DNA from: Hymenobacter rubidus
GTDB taxonomy: Bacteria; Bacteroidota; Bacteroidia; Cytophagales; Hymenobacteraceae
Direction of reading: 5' to 3'
NCBI RefSeq assembly: GCF_016734815.1
Contig: NZ_JAERQF010000010.1
Location: forward strand, 1 to 64,000
DNA length: 64,000 bases
Both the position numbers and the translations under genes were made by a program. This document shows, piece by piece, positions 32,938-41,675 of the stretch (within the stretch, counting starts at the first letter, position 1; each line of letters opens with the position of its first letter). Under the pieces are notes generated by a model, which was given only the letters and a program-made list of their open reading frames with translations, ran no database searches and had not been told where the DNA came from.

Positions 32938-35181
32938 TTAGTTCTTGGCCTTGATTTTGGTTTTTTCGCCGCTGGCGTCCTTGGCTTTGCCTTCCAGCTC
33001 ACCGTTTTTGGTGGTGGTTTTGGTATCGCCGCTGGGGCCTTTGGTTTTCACCTTCACTTTGTCCGAGTCCTCGTCTACCTTGGTTTTCACCTTGGTGCCG
33101 TCGCTCAATTTCACTTTGCTCTTGCCGGGAGCCAGCGGAGCCGAAGTGGTCGTCGTCGTTGTGGTTGACGAGCCCGAAATGCCCGTACCGTTTGCGCCGG
33201 GGTTGGTAATCGTGGGCATGGCTTCACCCTCTTTCAGCACCACTTTGAACTCGTCGCGGCGGTTGAGCTGCATGTTCTCGGGCGAATCGTTCGGCGCAGC
33301 CGGACGGCGCTCGCCGTAGCTTACCGTCGTCATGCGGGTTTCGGCAATGCCCTGCTTCTTCAGGTAGTTGTAAGCTGCTTCAGCACGGTTCTGGCCAAGT
33401 ACCATGTTGTACTCGTCGGTGTTGCGCGAGTCGCAATGGCCTTCAACCGAGATGTTGATGCCGGGGTTGGCCGTCAGAATCTGGCTGATTTGGTTCAGCG
33501 TCGTAATCGACTCCGGACGCAACTTATACTTGTCGGTATCGAAGTAGATATTCTTCGAGTTGAAAATATTAGTATAAGTCGTATCAACAAAGTTGATGTA
33601 GAAGTTCTTGGTGATGGTCGTCGAGTCGTTGGTCGACACCGGCACCGGGAACTCCTGCACTTCAATTGGCTTGCCGTCCTTGCTCACGGCCACCTGGTAG
33701 GTACGGCCCGAAAGCACGGCCACCTGGTAAGAGCCATCGGCTTTGCTGATATCGCGGAAGCTCAGCGCCGACTTATCGGCCGTAGCCCCGGTAAACACCA
33801 ACTCTACGCCCGGCACTACCGACGTGCTGTCGCGCTTCGAAAACACCTTACCAACAATGTTGGCGTTCTTGATGTAGTTGATGGTGTAGATGTCCTTCTC
33901 ACCGTAGCCGCCAATGCGGTACGAGCTCAGATAAGCGTACGAGCCATCGGGGCTCAGACGGTAGTAGGAGTCATCATCCGGCGTGTTGATGGGGTAGCCC
34001 ATGTTCACGGCCGGGCCCCACTTGCGACCAGCTTCGTCCCACTCCGACTTGAAAATGTCGTAGCCGCCCATCGTGTTGTGGCCGCGCGACGAGAAGTACA
34101 GCGTCTTGCCGTCCTTGCTCAGGTAGGGGCTGTCGTCGTCGTACTTGGTGTTGATGTTTGAACCAAGCGACTTGGGCGGACCAAAATCACCGCCCGATAC
34201 CCGAGTCGACTGGTACAAGTCCAAGGTGCCGTCCTCCGAGTACTTGCCGGTGGCAAAAATAATCGAGAGGCCGTCCGGCGTGATGTAAGCATCACCTTCG
34301 TAGGCTTTCGAGTTGATATTGCTATCCAGCGGCTTGGGGGCCGTCCAGTCGCTGCCCGACTTGTCCGACACGAAAATGTCACCGTTGTTGTCGTTGCGGT
34401 ACATCAACAGCTTGGTGTCGTTGTCGAAGAGTTGGATAGAGGCATCGTGTCCTTTGCCGTTCAGCACGCCGCTCAACGAGCGGGGCTTCTGCCAGTTCTC
34501 TTCGTCCAGACGGGTGGCTTCGAAGATGTCCTCGAAGTATTCGCCGTCGGCGGCAATGGCTTTGTTTTTCTTGTCGCTGGGCTTGCCCGAAGCACCGGTT
34601 ACGTCCTCACCACGCGAGGTGAAGATGAGGATTTTGTCATCAGACGAAATAACCGGGCTGTGCTCCGAGTATTGCGTGTTGATGGTGGGGCCCAGGTTTT
34701 TCACAAAAATGTCCTTGGGCGTATTGAACTGCACCTTGGCATTTTTGCTGTGCTGAATCAGCTGCGCTAGCTCTTCTTTGCGGGCGTCGTTCTTTTTCAG
34801 GGTCGCGTTGTAGGCCTGGAAGTGGGCCACCGCTTCGTCGAAGTTGTAGTTGAGGTGGTCAACCCGGCCGAGCCAGTATTCCACGTCCTTCGCCACTTTC
34901 GGCTTCAGCTTTTGCGCCTTGTAGATGTAGTCGCTGGCCTTTTCCTTGTCAAACGACATATAGGAAATACCGGCGTTGAACAGCGCTTTGGCATTGTTCG
35001 GGTCTTTTGCCAATACCTTTTCGTAATACGGAATGGCAGCACGATAATTTTCCTGCTCGAAGAACTTGTTGCCGGTCTTGAGGTCCTTACGCGTGCTTTG
35101 CGCATCGGCCGGGGTAGCCATTGCGGCGGTGAGGGCAACGGCGCACGACGCTTGCAGTAACCTTCTGGATAAGTTGTCCAT
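32938..35181 (-). CDS. PorE-like OmpA-family T9SS component
   Basis: The 747-residue periplasmic protein has a signal peptide (1-28), TPR-like repeats (about 30-140: A-I-P-Y-Y-E-K-V-L-A-K-D-P-N-N-A-K-A-L), a PD40/WD40-like beta-propeller (about 160-430), a carboxypeptidase-regulatory-like domain (about 440-530) and a C-terminal OmpA peptidoglycan-binding domain (about 550-655, with E-G-H-C-D-S-R-N-T-D and Y-G-E-R-R-P). That order is the one known for PorE of the type IX system. A Lys/Thr-rich tail (about 670-747) is unusual. Gliding or secretion paralogues with the same layout exist, so the symbol is left blank. Confidence 0.82.
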   Translation of the reverse strand: MDNLSRRLLQASCAVALTAAMATPADAQSTRKDLKTGNKFFEQENYRAAIPYYEKVLAKDPNNAKALFNAGISYMSFDKEKASDYIYKAQKLKPKVAKDVEYWLGRVDHLNYNFDEAVAHFQAYNATLKKNDARKEELAQLIQHSKNAKVQFNTPKDIFVKNLGPTINTQYSEHSPVISSDDKILIFTSRGEDVTGASGKPSDKKNKAIAADGEYFEDIFEATRLDEENWQKPRSLSGVLNGKGHDASIQLFDNDTKLLMYRNDNNGDIFVSDKSGSDWTAPKPLDSNINSKAYEGDAYITPDGLSIIFATGKYSEDGTLDLYQSTRVSGGDFGPPKSLGSNINTKYDDDSPYLSKDGKTLYFSSRGHNTMGGYDIFKSEWDEAGRKWGPAVNMGYPINTPDDDSYYRLSPDGSYAYLSSYRIGGYGEKDIYTINYIKNANIVGKVFSKRDSTSVVPGVELVFTGATADKSALSFRDISKADGSYQVAVLSGRTYQVAVSKDGKPIEVQEFPVPVSTNDSTTITKNFYINFVDTTYTNIFNSKNIYFDTDKYKLRPESITTLNQISQILTANPGINISVEGHCDSRNTDEYNMVLGQNRAEAAYNYLKKQGIAETRMTTVSYGERRPAAPNDSPENMQLNRRDEFKVVLKEGEAMPTITNPGANGTGISGSSTTTTTTTSAPLAPGKSKVKLSDGTKVKTKVDEDSDKVKVKTKGPSGDTKTTTKNGELEGKAKDASGEKTKIKAKN

Positions 35182-35616
35182 TGGAGGAGTGATTTGAGAA
35201 AAAAGAATTTCTGAAGGGAGTTTTGTAGCAAGGGGCGCCGCGATTCTTGCAGAAGCGGCGCGGTATTTTGGGCTTATACTGAAAATTTGAGGCAGGGTTA
35301 GACTTTAATGCCCATTTGCGCAGAAGGTAACCGTCTGACCGGTACTGGCACCCCACAAAAAACCCCGCCAAGGGCAGGCCGATGGCGGGCAAAGGTAGGC
35401 TGTTTGCGTGGGCAAACTGTTTTTGGGCAGGATTTCGGCCATTCTACTGCGGTCGAGTTCGGCGGCAGCGGCCCGCTGGAATGGCAGGCATGCCCCGCAA
35501 ATATAGAAGCAGTATTGAAATAGCCTCTCATTCCCCAGTTTTTATTTATGTGCCCGCCGCTGGGTTTACAACGTAATTTTGGGCTCCGTAAAACCCTGCT
35601 ATTTCCTTGATTATCC
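35182..35616. promoter_or_regulatory. Divergent promoter region; structured leader of the PorE-like gene
   Basis: Minus-strand TACCTTTG (plus-strand 35390-35397) with TTTG 15 bases upstream fits a promoter that fires toward the PorE-like gene, giving a leader of about 200 nt. Directly at its start a stem (35363-35369 with 35381-35387) is followed by a T-run in the minus-strand transcript, and a second stem lies at 35235-35241 with 35255-35261. On the plus strand TAATTTTG (35574-35581) fits a promoter for engB, 35 bases before its ATG. Confidence 0.5.
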
Positions 35617-36237
35617 ATGCTTATTCGCGACGCTCGTTTCCTAACCAGTAATTCCCGGGCCGATTTGTGTCCTGCTCCTACCCTGCCCGAGTACGCATTT
35701 ATCGGCCGCTCCAACGTGGGCAAATCATCGCTCATTAACATGCTCACGGGCCGCAACGGGCTGGCTAAAACGTCGGCGTCGCCGGGTAAGACCCAATTAA
35801 TTAACCATTTCGTTATCAACGACAATTGGTACTTAGTGGACTTGCCGGGGTATGGCTATGCGAAAGTGAGCAAAACCTCCCGGGCAGAGTGGGCACGCAT
35901 GATTAATTTTTATCTGCGCAACCGCGCCAATCTGATGTGCGTGTGCGTGCTCATCGACTCGCGCCATTCGCCGCAGGCCGCCGATTTGGAATTTATGGAA
36001 AAATTGGGCGAGGAAGGCATTCCGTTCATTATGATTTTCACCAAAGCCGATAAACAGTCGACGGCGCAAACCAAAGCCCTGGTGACGGACTACCTGCGCA
36101 AGATGAGCGAAATCTGGGACGAGCTGCCGCGCTACTTCCTGACTTCGGCCGAAACCGGCCTGGGCCGGGAGGATGTGCTGGACTTTATTGCCGGCGTGAA
36201 CGAGCAATGGGTACCGGATGCCGCTACTGGTGCGTAG
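35617..36237 (+). CDS. engB: Ribosome biogenesis GTPase EngB/YsxC
   Basis: The 206-residue GTPase helps assemble the large ribosomal subunit. G1 is G-R-S-N-V-G-K-S (30-37), the switch I T-S-A-S-P-G-K-T-Q, G3 D-L-P-G-Y-G-Y-A, G4 T-K-A-D-K and G5 T-S-A-E-T. All motifs are intact and length is normal. The start ATG 35617 lies about 29 nt after the predicted transcription start. Confidence 0.95.
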   Translation: MLIRDARFLTSNSRADLCPAPTLPEYAFIGRSNVGKSSLINMLTGRNGLAKTSASPGKTQLINHFVINDNWYLVDLPGYGYAKVSKTSRAEWARMINFYLRNRANLMCVCVLIDSRHSPQAADLEFMEKLGEEGIPFIMIFTKADKQSTAQTKALVTDYLRKMSEIWDELPRYFLTSAETGLGREDVLDFIAGVNEQWVPDAATGA

Positions 36238-36316
36238 ATTGGCCCCTAAATTGCCAACGGCGGCCTAACCCCCATAGGTTCTTTTCATTTCATCCCCCGC
36301 CCCCATCATTTATCAC

Positions 36317-36778
36317 ATGACCAAGAAGTCAACCATTTCGCAGCTGGCCCTGGGCTTGCTGCTGGCTGCCGCCGCGCCGGCCGTGGCCCAAACCGCTCCC
36401 AACACCACCCCCGCCGCCCAATCGCAGGCCGAAAAAGGCACGGGCATCGGCTCGGTGGGCAAAAGCATTCCGGTAGCTGAATATTATGAAGGCGGCCAGG
36501 CAGCCATGTACGACTTTATCAGCAAGGAACTGAAATACCCGGTAATGGCCAAGCGCAACCGCATTCAGGGCCAGTGCATTATCAGCTTCCAGCTCAACGC
36601 CGACGGCACCATGCAGGACATGCGCATTGTGAAGCAACTGGGCGGCGGTACCGGCGAAGAAGCCCTACGCGTGGTGCGCCTGCTGAAATTCAAAAAGCCC
36701 GAGCTGCCCATTCGCGCCAGCCTGCCCATCGTGTTCAAGCTGGGGCAAACGGCTTCGAACGCGACGGACGCCCAATAA
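36317..36778 (+). CDS. Periplasmic TonB C-terminal-domain protein
   Basis: The 153-residue protein has a signal peptide (1-24, A-V-A-Q) and a C-terminal TonB_C domain (about 65-145): L-K-Y-P-V-M-A-K-R-N-R-I-Q-G-Q, then F-Q-L-N-A-D-G-T-M-Q-D-M-R-I-V-K. The membrane anchor and Pro-rich spacer of a real TonB are missing, so it is an exported stand-alone domain as is common in Bacteroidota. It is similar in build to the protein at 972-1370. Confidence 0.75.
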   Translation: MTKKSTISQLALGLLLAAAAPAVAQTAPNTTPAAQSQAEKGTGIGSVGKSIPVAEYYEGGQAAMYDFISKELKYPVMAKRNRIQGQCIISFQLNADGTMQDMRIVKQLGGGTGEEALRVVRLLKFKKPELPIRASLPIVFKLGQTASNATDAQ

Positions 36779-36798
36779 TTCCGTAGTTTTGCCTTGTT

Positions 36799-36895
36799 GA
36801 ATGAAGAATGAGGAATGAAGAATGAAGAATGGCTTTTTGGCCTGTCATTTTTCATTCCTCATTCTTCATTCCTCATTTTTCATTCCTCATTTAAG
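36799..36895. repeat. Inverted repeat, family C copy 2
   Basis: Left arm 36799-36826 and right arm 36851-36895 are imperfect inverted copies built from AATGAGGAATGAAGAATGA. It fills the gap to the DUF5606 gene, ending 4 bases before its ATG. Confidence 0.75.
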
Positions 36896-36899
36896 AAAG

Positions 36900-37463
36900 A
36901 TGCCCTACGAATTGCAAGAGTTGGCCGCCATCAGCGGCATGCCTGGCCTGTACCGCCTGGTGCGCGCCGCACGCCACGGTGTGCTGGTCGAAAGCCTCGA
37001 CGAAAAAGCCACTCGCACCCTGGCCCCGGCCCGCAACAAAGTATCGTTGCTGTCCGAAATTTCCATTTACACCCAGGACGAGGACCAGAATGTGCCACTG
37101 ACAGAGGTATTTGAGCGCATTCATCAGCAGCACGGTGCCGCTGCCCCCGTCACGGCCAAATCGAGCGAAGGCGAACTGACCGACTTTCTGGCCGGCGTGA
37201 TTCCTGATTACGACCGGGACCGGGTGTACTTGTCCGACATTAAGAAGCTGGCTTCGTGGTACAACATCGTGGGCAAACACCTCACGTATCAGGAAGCCGC
37301 CGCCCCCGAAGCAGCGCCAGCCGCTGAGGCGCCTACAGAGCCGGCCGCCAATGAGCCACTGAGTACCGGCGGCGTCATTGCCGCTGCCGACGAAGCTCCT
37401 GCGGCTGAAGGTAACCCGGAAGCTGCCGCTCCGGCCAAGAAGAGCCGCAAGAAAGCCGAGTAA
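36900..37463 (+). CDS. DUF5606 domain protein
   Basis: The 187-residue protein starts at ATG 36900. The N-terminal 140 residues match DUF5606 of Bacteroidota: M-P-Y-E-L-Q-E-L-A-A-I-S-G-M-P-G-L-Y-R-L, then L-S-E-I-S-I-Y-T-Q-D-E-D and S-D-I-K-K-L-x-S-W-Y-N-I. The last 45 residues are Ala/Glu/Pro-rich with a Lys-rich end. Function is unknown. The start follows the repeat immediately. Confidence 0.82.
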   Translation: MPYELQELAAISGMPGLYRLVRAARHGVLVESLDEKATRTLAPARNKVSLLSEISIYTQDEDQNVPLTEVFERIHQQHGAAAPVTAKSSEGELTDFLAGVIPDYDRDRVYLSDIKKLASWYNIVGKHLTYQEAAAPEAAPAAEAPTEPAANEPLSTGGVIAAADEAPAAEGNPEAAAPAKKSRKKAE

Positions 37464-37485
37464 TCTTTCCGAGCCGTTTCTCAGT

Positions 37486-37531
37486 AAACACAAAAAGGCC
37501 GCTCCTGAATCAGGAGCGGCCTTTTTGTGTT
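37486..37531. terminator. Bidirectional terminator
   Basis: A long inverted repeat with A-rich left end and T-rich right end sits between two convergent genes (stops at 37463 and 37555). The 5' arm AGGCCGCTCCTGA and its partner are separated by only a few bases. Confidence 0.8.
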
Positions 37532-37554
37532 TACTGAGTTTGCTGAGAAAAGAG

Positions 37555-38604
37555 CTATTTGGCGATGGCGACGGCTTTGGCCGGTTTTTCCTTCACAGTC
37601 ACTTCCTTTTCGCGGGCCAGACAGGCTTCGGCTTGTTCCACCAGCTCTTTGCTGCCGATGAACACAGGGCACCGCTCGTGCGGCACGCGGGGCTCTATTT
37701 CCATGGTGCGCTGCAGGCCGTTGCTGCTTTTGCCGCCGGCCTGCTCTACAATGAAAGCCAGGGGGTTGCACTCGTACATGAGGCGCAGCTTGCCTTGGGG
37801 CGCCTTGGCCGTGGAGGGATAAACGTAAATGCCGCCTTTCAGGAGGTTGCGGTGGAAGTCGGCCACCAGCGAGCCGATGTAGCGGGCCGAGAACTTCTGG
37901 TCTTTGCACTGCTGCACGAAGGCGGCCACGCCCGGCGAGAAGGAATCGGAGCTGCCTTCGTTGATGGAGTAGATATTGCCGGTTTTGGGCGTGATGATGT
38001 CGGGGTGCGAGAGGAAGAATTCGCCGAGTGAGTGCTCGTAGGTGAAGCCGTTGACACCGTTGCCCGTGGTGTACACCAGCATGGTGCTGGAGCCGTAGAT
38101 AACATAGCCGGCCGCTACCTGGTGGGTACCTGGCTGCAGACAGTCGGCCGCAGTGCCTTCGCGGCCGGTGGGCGACACGCGGCGGTAGATGCTGAAAATG
38201 GTACCGATGCTCACGTTGACATCGATGTTGCTGGACCCGTCGAGCGGGTCGATGGCCACCACGTACTTGCCCTGGTTGTTGCCGGTCTGAATCATGTCGT
38301 CGTCTTCCTCGGAGATGATGGTGCAGACTTCGCCGCCGTTGCGCAGGGCCCGGATGAAACGAATGTTGGCAATAACGTCGAGCTTCTGCTGGTCTTCGCC
38401 CTGCACGTTCTGACTGCCGTAGGCCCCGGCAATGTCGATGAGGCCGGAGCGGTTGATTTCGCGGTTGACGATTTTGGCAGCCAGCGCAATGTCGCGCAGC
38501 AATTGCGAAAGCTCGCCCGTGGCATAGGGAAAATCCTCTTGCTTACGCATGATGAAGCGGTCGAGGGTGGTGCCGACGGGCAGGGCCAGTTTATTGTGGT
38601 CCAT
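37555..38604 (-). CDS. fbp: Fructose-1,6-bisphosphatase class I
   Basis: The 349-residue gluconeogenic enzyme splits fructose 1,6-bisphosphate. Metal-site motif [10 protein letters not shown] (about 118-127), S-E-E-D-D (about 97-101), and the sugar-phosphate residues Y-x-S (S-N-G-L-Q) and R (C-terminal) are visible. The length is a little above the E. coli enzyme owing to a charged tail (about 330-349). A minus-strand TAGCTTTG element at 38644-38651 lies 40 bases before the ATG and is the likely promoter. Confidence 0.94.
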   Translation of the reverse strand: MDHNKLALPVGTTLDRFIMRKQEDFPYATGELSQLLRDIALAAKIVNREINRSGLIDIAGAYGSQNVQGEDQQKLDVIANIRFIRALRNGGEVCTIISEEDDDMIQTGNNQGKYVVAIDPLDGSSNIDVNVSIGTIFSIYRRVSPTGREGTAADCLQPGTHQVAAGYVIYGSSTMLVYTTGNGVNGFTYEHSLGEFFLSHPDIITPKTGNIYSINEGSSDSFSPGVAAFVQQCKDQKFSARYIGSLVADFHRNLLKGGIYVYPSTAKAPQGKLRLMYECNPLAFIVEQAGGKSSNGLQRTMEIEPRVPHERCPVFIGSKELVEQAEACLAREKEVTVKEKPAKAVAIAK

Positions 38605-38643
38605 AACGGTGGGGTGTCAAAATGAGTTGGCGGGAATGCTTGA

Positions 38644-38651
38644 CAAAGCTA
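38644..38651 (-). promoter_or_regulatory. Probable fbp -7 element
   Basis: On the minus strand the bases read TAGCTTTG, matching TAnnTTTG. It is 40 bases from the fbp ATG. No good -33 box is seen. Confidence 0.4.
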
Positions 38652-38796
38652 CTTCACAAAAGCCGATATTTTTCTCCTAAAAATGGCCGTAGTAATGCTA
38701 TTTTCAAAGCGCAATCGGTTGCCTAAATTGGGCTGATTTTTGGGGTTTCTGTAGGCAAGTTTTCACCCTGATTTCGGCAAAGCCTAACGCCTCTCC

Positions 38797-38804
38797 TACC
38801 TTTG
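38797..38804 (+). promoter_or_regulatory. Aspartate kinase -7 element abutting the start codon
   Basis: TACCTTTG ends six bases before the ATG at 38811. The expected transcription start would therefore fall at or within a base or two of the A of ATG, giving a leaderless or near-leaderless mRNA. Confidence 0.5.
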
Positions 38805-38810
38805 CCGCCC

Positions 38811-40106
38811 ATGGAAAAAGTGCAGGTATACAAATTTGGCGGGGCCTCGGTGAAGGACGCAGCGGCTATTCTCAACCTTCGCAACATTGTGGAACAGTAT
38901 GGCGCGGGACAGCCGCTGTTGATTGTGGTGTCGGCGATGGGCAAGACGACCAACGCATTGGAAGAAATTTACGAACTGGCCCGAAAACAACACCATTACG
39001 ATGAGCCGCTTCGCCGTTTAGAGCAGTTTCATGAGCAGGCAGCTGTTCAATTGGAGCTGAAAGCCAACACACCTGCCCAATTACGCTTCGACACCTTGTT
39101 GCGTCAACTTCGTCAACAGTTGGAGGTACTGAGCCCTGAGCTGGAGTTTGATGAATATTATGACCAAATCGTCAGCTTTGGGGAATTGCTTGCCTCGCTC
39201 TTGGTTGCACATTGCCTTAATGCCCAGACCATCGACTGCCGAACTCTTATCAAAACCGACACAACCTGGCGCGAAGGCAAAGTAGATTGGGCAGAGACTG
39301 AAGCCTGCGTACTGGCCCAATTGCCGTCCCACCTGAACCAAGGCCCCGTTGTGACGCAGGGTTTTTTGGGAGGCACGAGCTACAGTGTGCCCACTGCTCA
39401 AGACCCGAACAAGACGTTGCTCCAAGAACGCACCACCACCCTCGGCCGCGAGGGCTCCGACTATACGGCTGCCATCCTGGCCTACTGCCTGCGGGCCGAA
39501 TCGGTGACCATCTGGAAAGACGTGGCCGGGTTGCTCAATGCCGACCCCAAGTTCTTTCCAGACACGGTACGCTACCCCGAAATCAGCTACCGCGAAACCA
39601 TTGAAATGGCGTATTACGGGGCTTCGGTTATTCACCCAAAAACGCTGAAGCCGCTGGCAGAACGCGGCATTCCGCTGCGGGTGAAATCGTTTTTGGACCC
39701 GGCGGCCGAGGGCACGCTTATTCACGACTGCCAGCACGCGGCCCTGGCGCCGGCCTTCATCCGCAAAGCCGACCAGTGCCTGCTGTCGTTTGCCAGCAAG
39801 GACTTCTCCTTTATCTCGGAAGAAAACCTGGCGGTGATTTTCAGTGCGCTGGCGCAAGCCAAGCTCAAAATCAACGTGATGCAAAATTCAGCTATCAGCT
39901 TTTCGGTGTGCACCGATTACTCGGAGCGCCGGGTGCACCAGCTGCTGGATTTGCTGCGCGAGCAGTTCACCCTGCATTACAATACAGGCTTGACGCTTTT
40001 CACCATCAAGAACTACGACGCGGCCAGCATGGCCCAGCTCACGGCCGGCAAGCGCCTGCTGTTGGAGCAGCGCACCCGCCACACGTTTCAATTTGTGTGC
40101 GCCTAG
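38811..40106 (+). CDS. Aspartate kinase
   Basis: The 431-residue kinase starts the aspartate family pathway (Lys, Thr, Met). Features: K-F-G-G-A-S-V-K-D at residues 8-16, the catalytic domain with G-R-E-G-S-D-Y-T-A-A-I (about 214-224), V-T-I-W-K-D-V-A-G-L-L-N-A-D-P (about 235-249), and two C-terminal ACT-like segments (about 325-431) that probably sense an end-product. It is a monofunctional form without a homoserine dehydrogenase domain. ATG 38811 is the only start compatible with the -7 element. Confidence 0.9.
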   Translation: MEKVQVYKFGGASVKDAAAILNLRNIVEQYGAGQPLLIVVSAMGKTTNALEEIYELARKQHHYDEPLRRLEQFHEQAAVQLELKANTPAQLRFDTLLRQLRQQLEVLSPELEFDEYYDQIVSFGELLASLLVAHCLNAQTIDCRTLIKTDTTWREGKVDWAETEACVLAQLPSHLNQGPVVTQGFLGGTSYSVPTAQDPNKTLLQERTTTLGREGSDYTAAILAYCLRAESVTIWKDVAGLLNADPKFFPDTVRYPEISYRETIEMAYYGASVIHPKTLKPLAERGIPLRVKSFLDPAAEGTLIHDCQHAALAPAFIRKADQCLLSFASKDFSFISEENLAVIFSALAQAKLKINVMQNSAISFSVCTDYSERRVHQLLDLLREQFTLHYNTGLTLFTIKNYDAASMAQLTAGKRLLLEQRTRHTFQFVCA

Positions 40107-40154
40107 TCTGCACTTTTCACCTGCGGCTTTCCTAGTCCGCGCTACTACTCTCGC

Positions 40155-40928
40155 ATGGAATTTCTATTGGTAACGCCGCAAGCGCGGCCGGGCGTGGCCC
40201 TCGTCCAGCTCAACCGACCCAAGGAACTGAATGCTTTGAACGGGCAGTTGGTGACGGAAATCCGCGATGCCTTGCAAGCCCTCGATGCCGACGACGCGGT
40301 GCGGGTGGTGGTGCTCACGGGCAACGAGCGGGCATTTGCCGCCGGCGCCGACATCCGGGAAATGGCCGGCAAAACGGCCGTGGATATGTTTCTGGACAGC
40401 CGCTTTAGCACCCTGGAGCAGATTCGCAAATTCCGCAAGCCGCTGATTGGGGCCGTGGCGGGCTTTGCCTTGGGCGGCGGCTGCGAGCTGGCCATGACCT
40501 GCGACATGCTGGTGGCGGCCGAAACGGCGCAGTTCGGGCAGCCTGAAATCCGCCTCGGCACCATGCCGGGCGCAGGCGGCACCCAGCGCCTGGTGCGGGC
40601 CGTGGGCAAGGCCAAGGCCATGGAAATGGTGCTCACCGGTGCGTCTATTTCGGCCCAGGAAGCCCTACGCGTGGGCTTGGTAAACCGGGTGGTGCCCGTG
40701 GGCCAGTATTTGGAGGAAGCCTTCCGGCTCGCGGCCAGCATTGCGGCCATGAGCCCGGTAGCCGCCCGCCTGGCCAAGGAATCCATCAATCGGGCTTTTG
40801 AAACGCATCTGGATGAGGGCCTGCACTTCGAGCGCAAAAACTTCTACCTCACTTTCGCCTCCGAAGACCAAAAGGAAGGCATGGCGGCCTTCATGGAGAA
40901 GCGCCGGCCAGAGTTCAAGGGGCGGTAA
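40155..40928 (+). CDS. Enoyl-CoA hydratase/isomerase
   Basis: The 257-residue crotonase-family enzyme hydrates an enoyl-CoA in fatty-acid oxidation. The oxyanion-hole motifs A-A-G-A-D-I-R-E-M and G-G-G-C-E-L-A-M-T-C are present, as are both catalytic Glu: one in G-G-C-E-L and one in P-E-I-R-L-G-T-M-P-G-A-G-G-T-Q. No thiolase or dehydrogenase gene is adjacent, so the exact pathway cannot be told. Confidence 0.92.
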   Translation: MEFLLVTPQARPGVALVQLNRPKELNALNGQLVTEIRDALQALDADDAVRVVVLTGNERAFAAGADIREMAGKTAVDMFLDSRFSTLEQIRKFRKPLIGAVAGFALGGGCELAMTCDMLVAAETAQFGQPEIRLGTMPGAGGTQRLVRAVGKAKAMEMVLTGASISAQEALRVGLVNRVVPVGQYLEEAFRLAASIAAMSPVAARLAKESINRAFETHLDEGLHFERKNFYLTFASEDQKEGMAAFMEKRRPEFKGR

Positions 40929-40938
40929 CGCTTCGCTT

Positions 40939-41040
40939 AATGGGGAATGAAGAATGGGGAATGAAGAATTGCTTTTCAGCTATCAGCAATGGATTTCCGT
41001 AACCCAAGTTCTTCATTCCTCGTTCCTCATTCCCCATTTT
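40939..41040. repeat. Inverted repeat, family C copy 3
   Basis: Left arm 40939-40970 and right arm 41006-41040 pair imperfectly (AATGGGGAATGAAGAATG against CTTCATTCC-type arms). It fills the spacer before the peroxiredoxin start. Confidence 0.75.
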
Positions 41041-41044
41041 CTAC

Positions 41045-41623
41045 ATGGCAGTACTCGTGGGCAAGCGCGCCCCTTCCTTTAAAGCCACGGCCGTGATTGA
41101 CGGCACCTTCGAAGAGGAATTTTCGCTGGACCGCTACCTGGGCAAAAAACACGTCCTTTTCTACTTCTACCCGGCCGATTTCAGCCGGGTGTGCCCTACC
41201 GAGATTCTGGCTTTTCAGGACCGGTTGGCGGAGTTTGAGCAGCGCAACGTGGCCGTGGTGGGTTGCTCCACCGATTCGCAGTACGCCCACCTGGCCTGGC
41301 AATTGATGCCCCGCGACAAGGGCGGCATTGCGGGCGTAAAGTATCCGCTGGTGGCTGATTCAACCAAAACGATTTCGGCTAATTATGACGTATTGGGTGG
41401 GCACTACGATTATTCTGCGGAGGGCGAAATGACCTTTGTGGGTTCGCCAATGGCCTACCGGGGCCTGTTTTTGATTGACCGCGACGGCGTGGTACGCCAC
41501 CAGCTGGTGAACGACCGGCCACTGGGCAGGAGCCTGAACGAAGCCCTGCGCATGATTGATGCCTTGCAGTTCTTCGAGAAAAATGGCGAGGCCTGCCCCG
41601 CCGACTGGGAGGCAGATAAGTAG
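41045..41623 (+). CDS. 2-Cys peroxiredoxin (AhpC/TSA)
   Basis: The 192-residue peroxidase has peroxidatic Cys50 in S-R-V-C-P-T-E-I and resolving Cys184 in E-A-C-P-A-D-W. The motif Y-F-Y-P-A-D-F precedes Cys50. It is an AhpC-type typical 2-Cys enzyme that reduces hydrogen and organic peroxides in the cytoplasm, needing a disulfide reductase not encoded nearby. The start ATG 41045 follows the repeat. Confidence 0.94.
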   Translation: MAVLVGKRAPSFKATAVIDGTFEEEFSLDRYLGKKHVLFYFYPADFSRVCPTEILAFQDRLAEFEQRNVAVVGCSTDSQYAHLAWQLMPRDKGGIAGVKYPLVADSTKTISANYDVLGGHYDYSAEGEMTFVGSPMAYRGLFLIDRDGVVRHQLVNDRPLGRSLNEALRMIDALQFFEKNGEACPADWEADK

Positions 41624-41663
41624 ATATCACCGGGCACAGGTGGCTTGCTGGATGCGTGGTGCG

Positions 41664-41671
41664 TAATTTTG
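41664..41671 (+). promoter_or_regulatory. -7 element immediately before kdtA
   Basis: TAATTTTG ends four bases before the TTG start codon of the Kdo transferase gene, with a TTG trinucleotide 16 bases upstream (41645-41647). Transcription would start at about the start codon itself. Confidence 0.4.
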
Positions 41672-41675
41672 GGGC

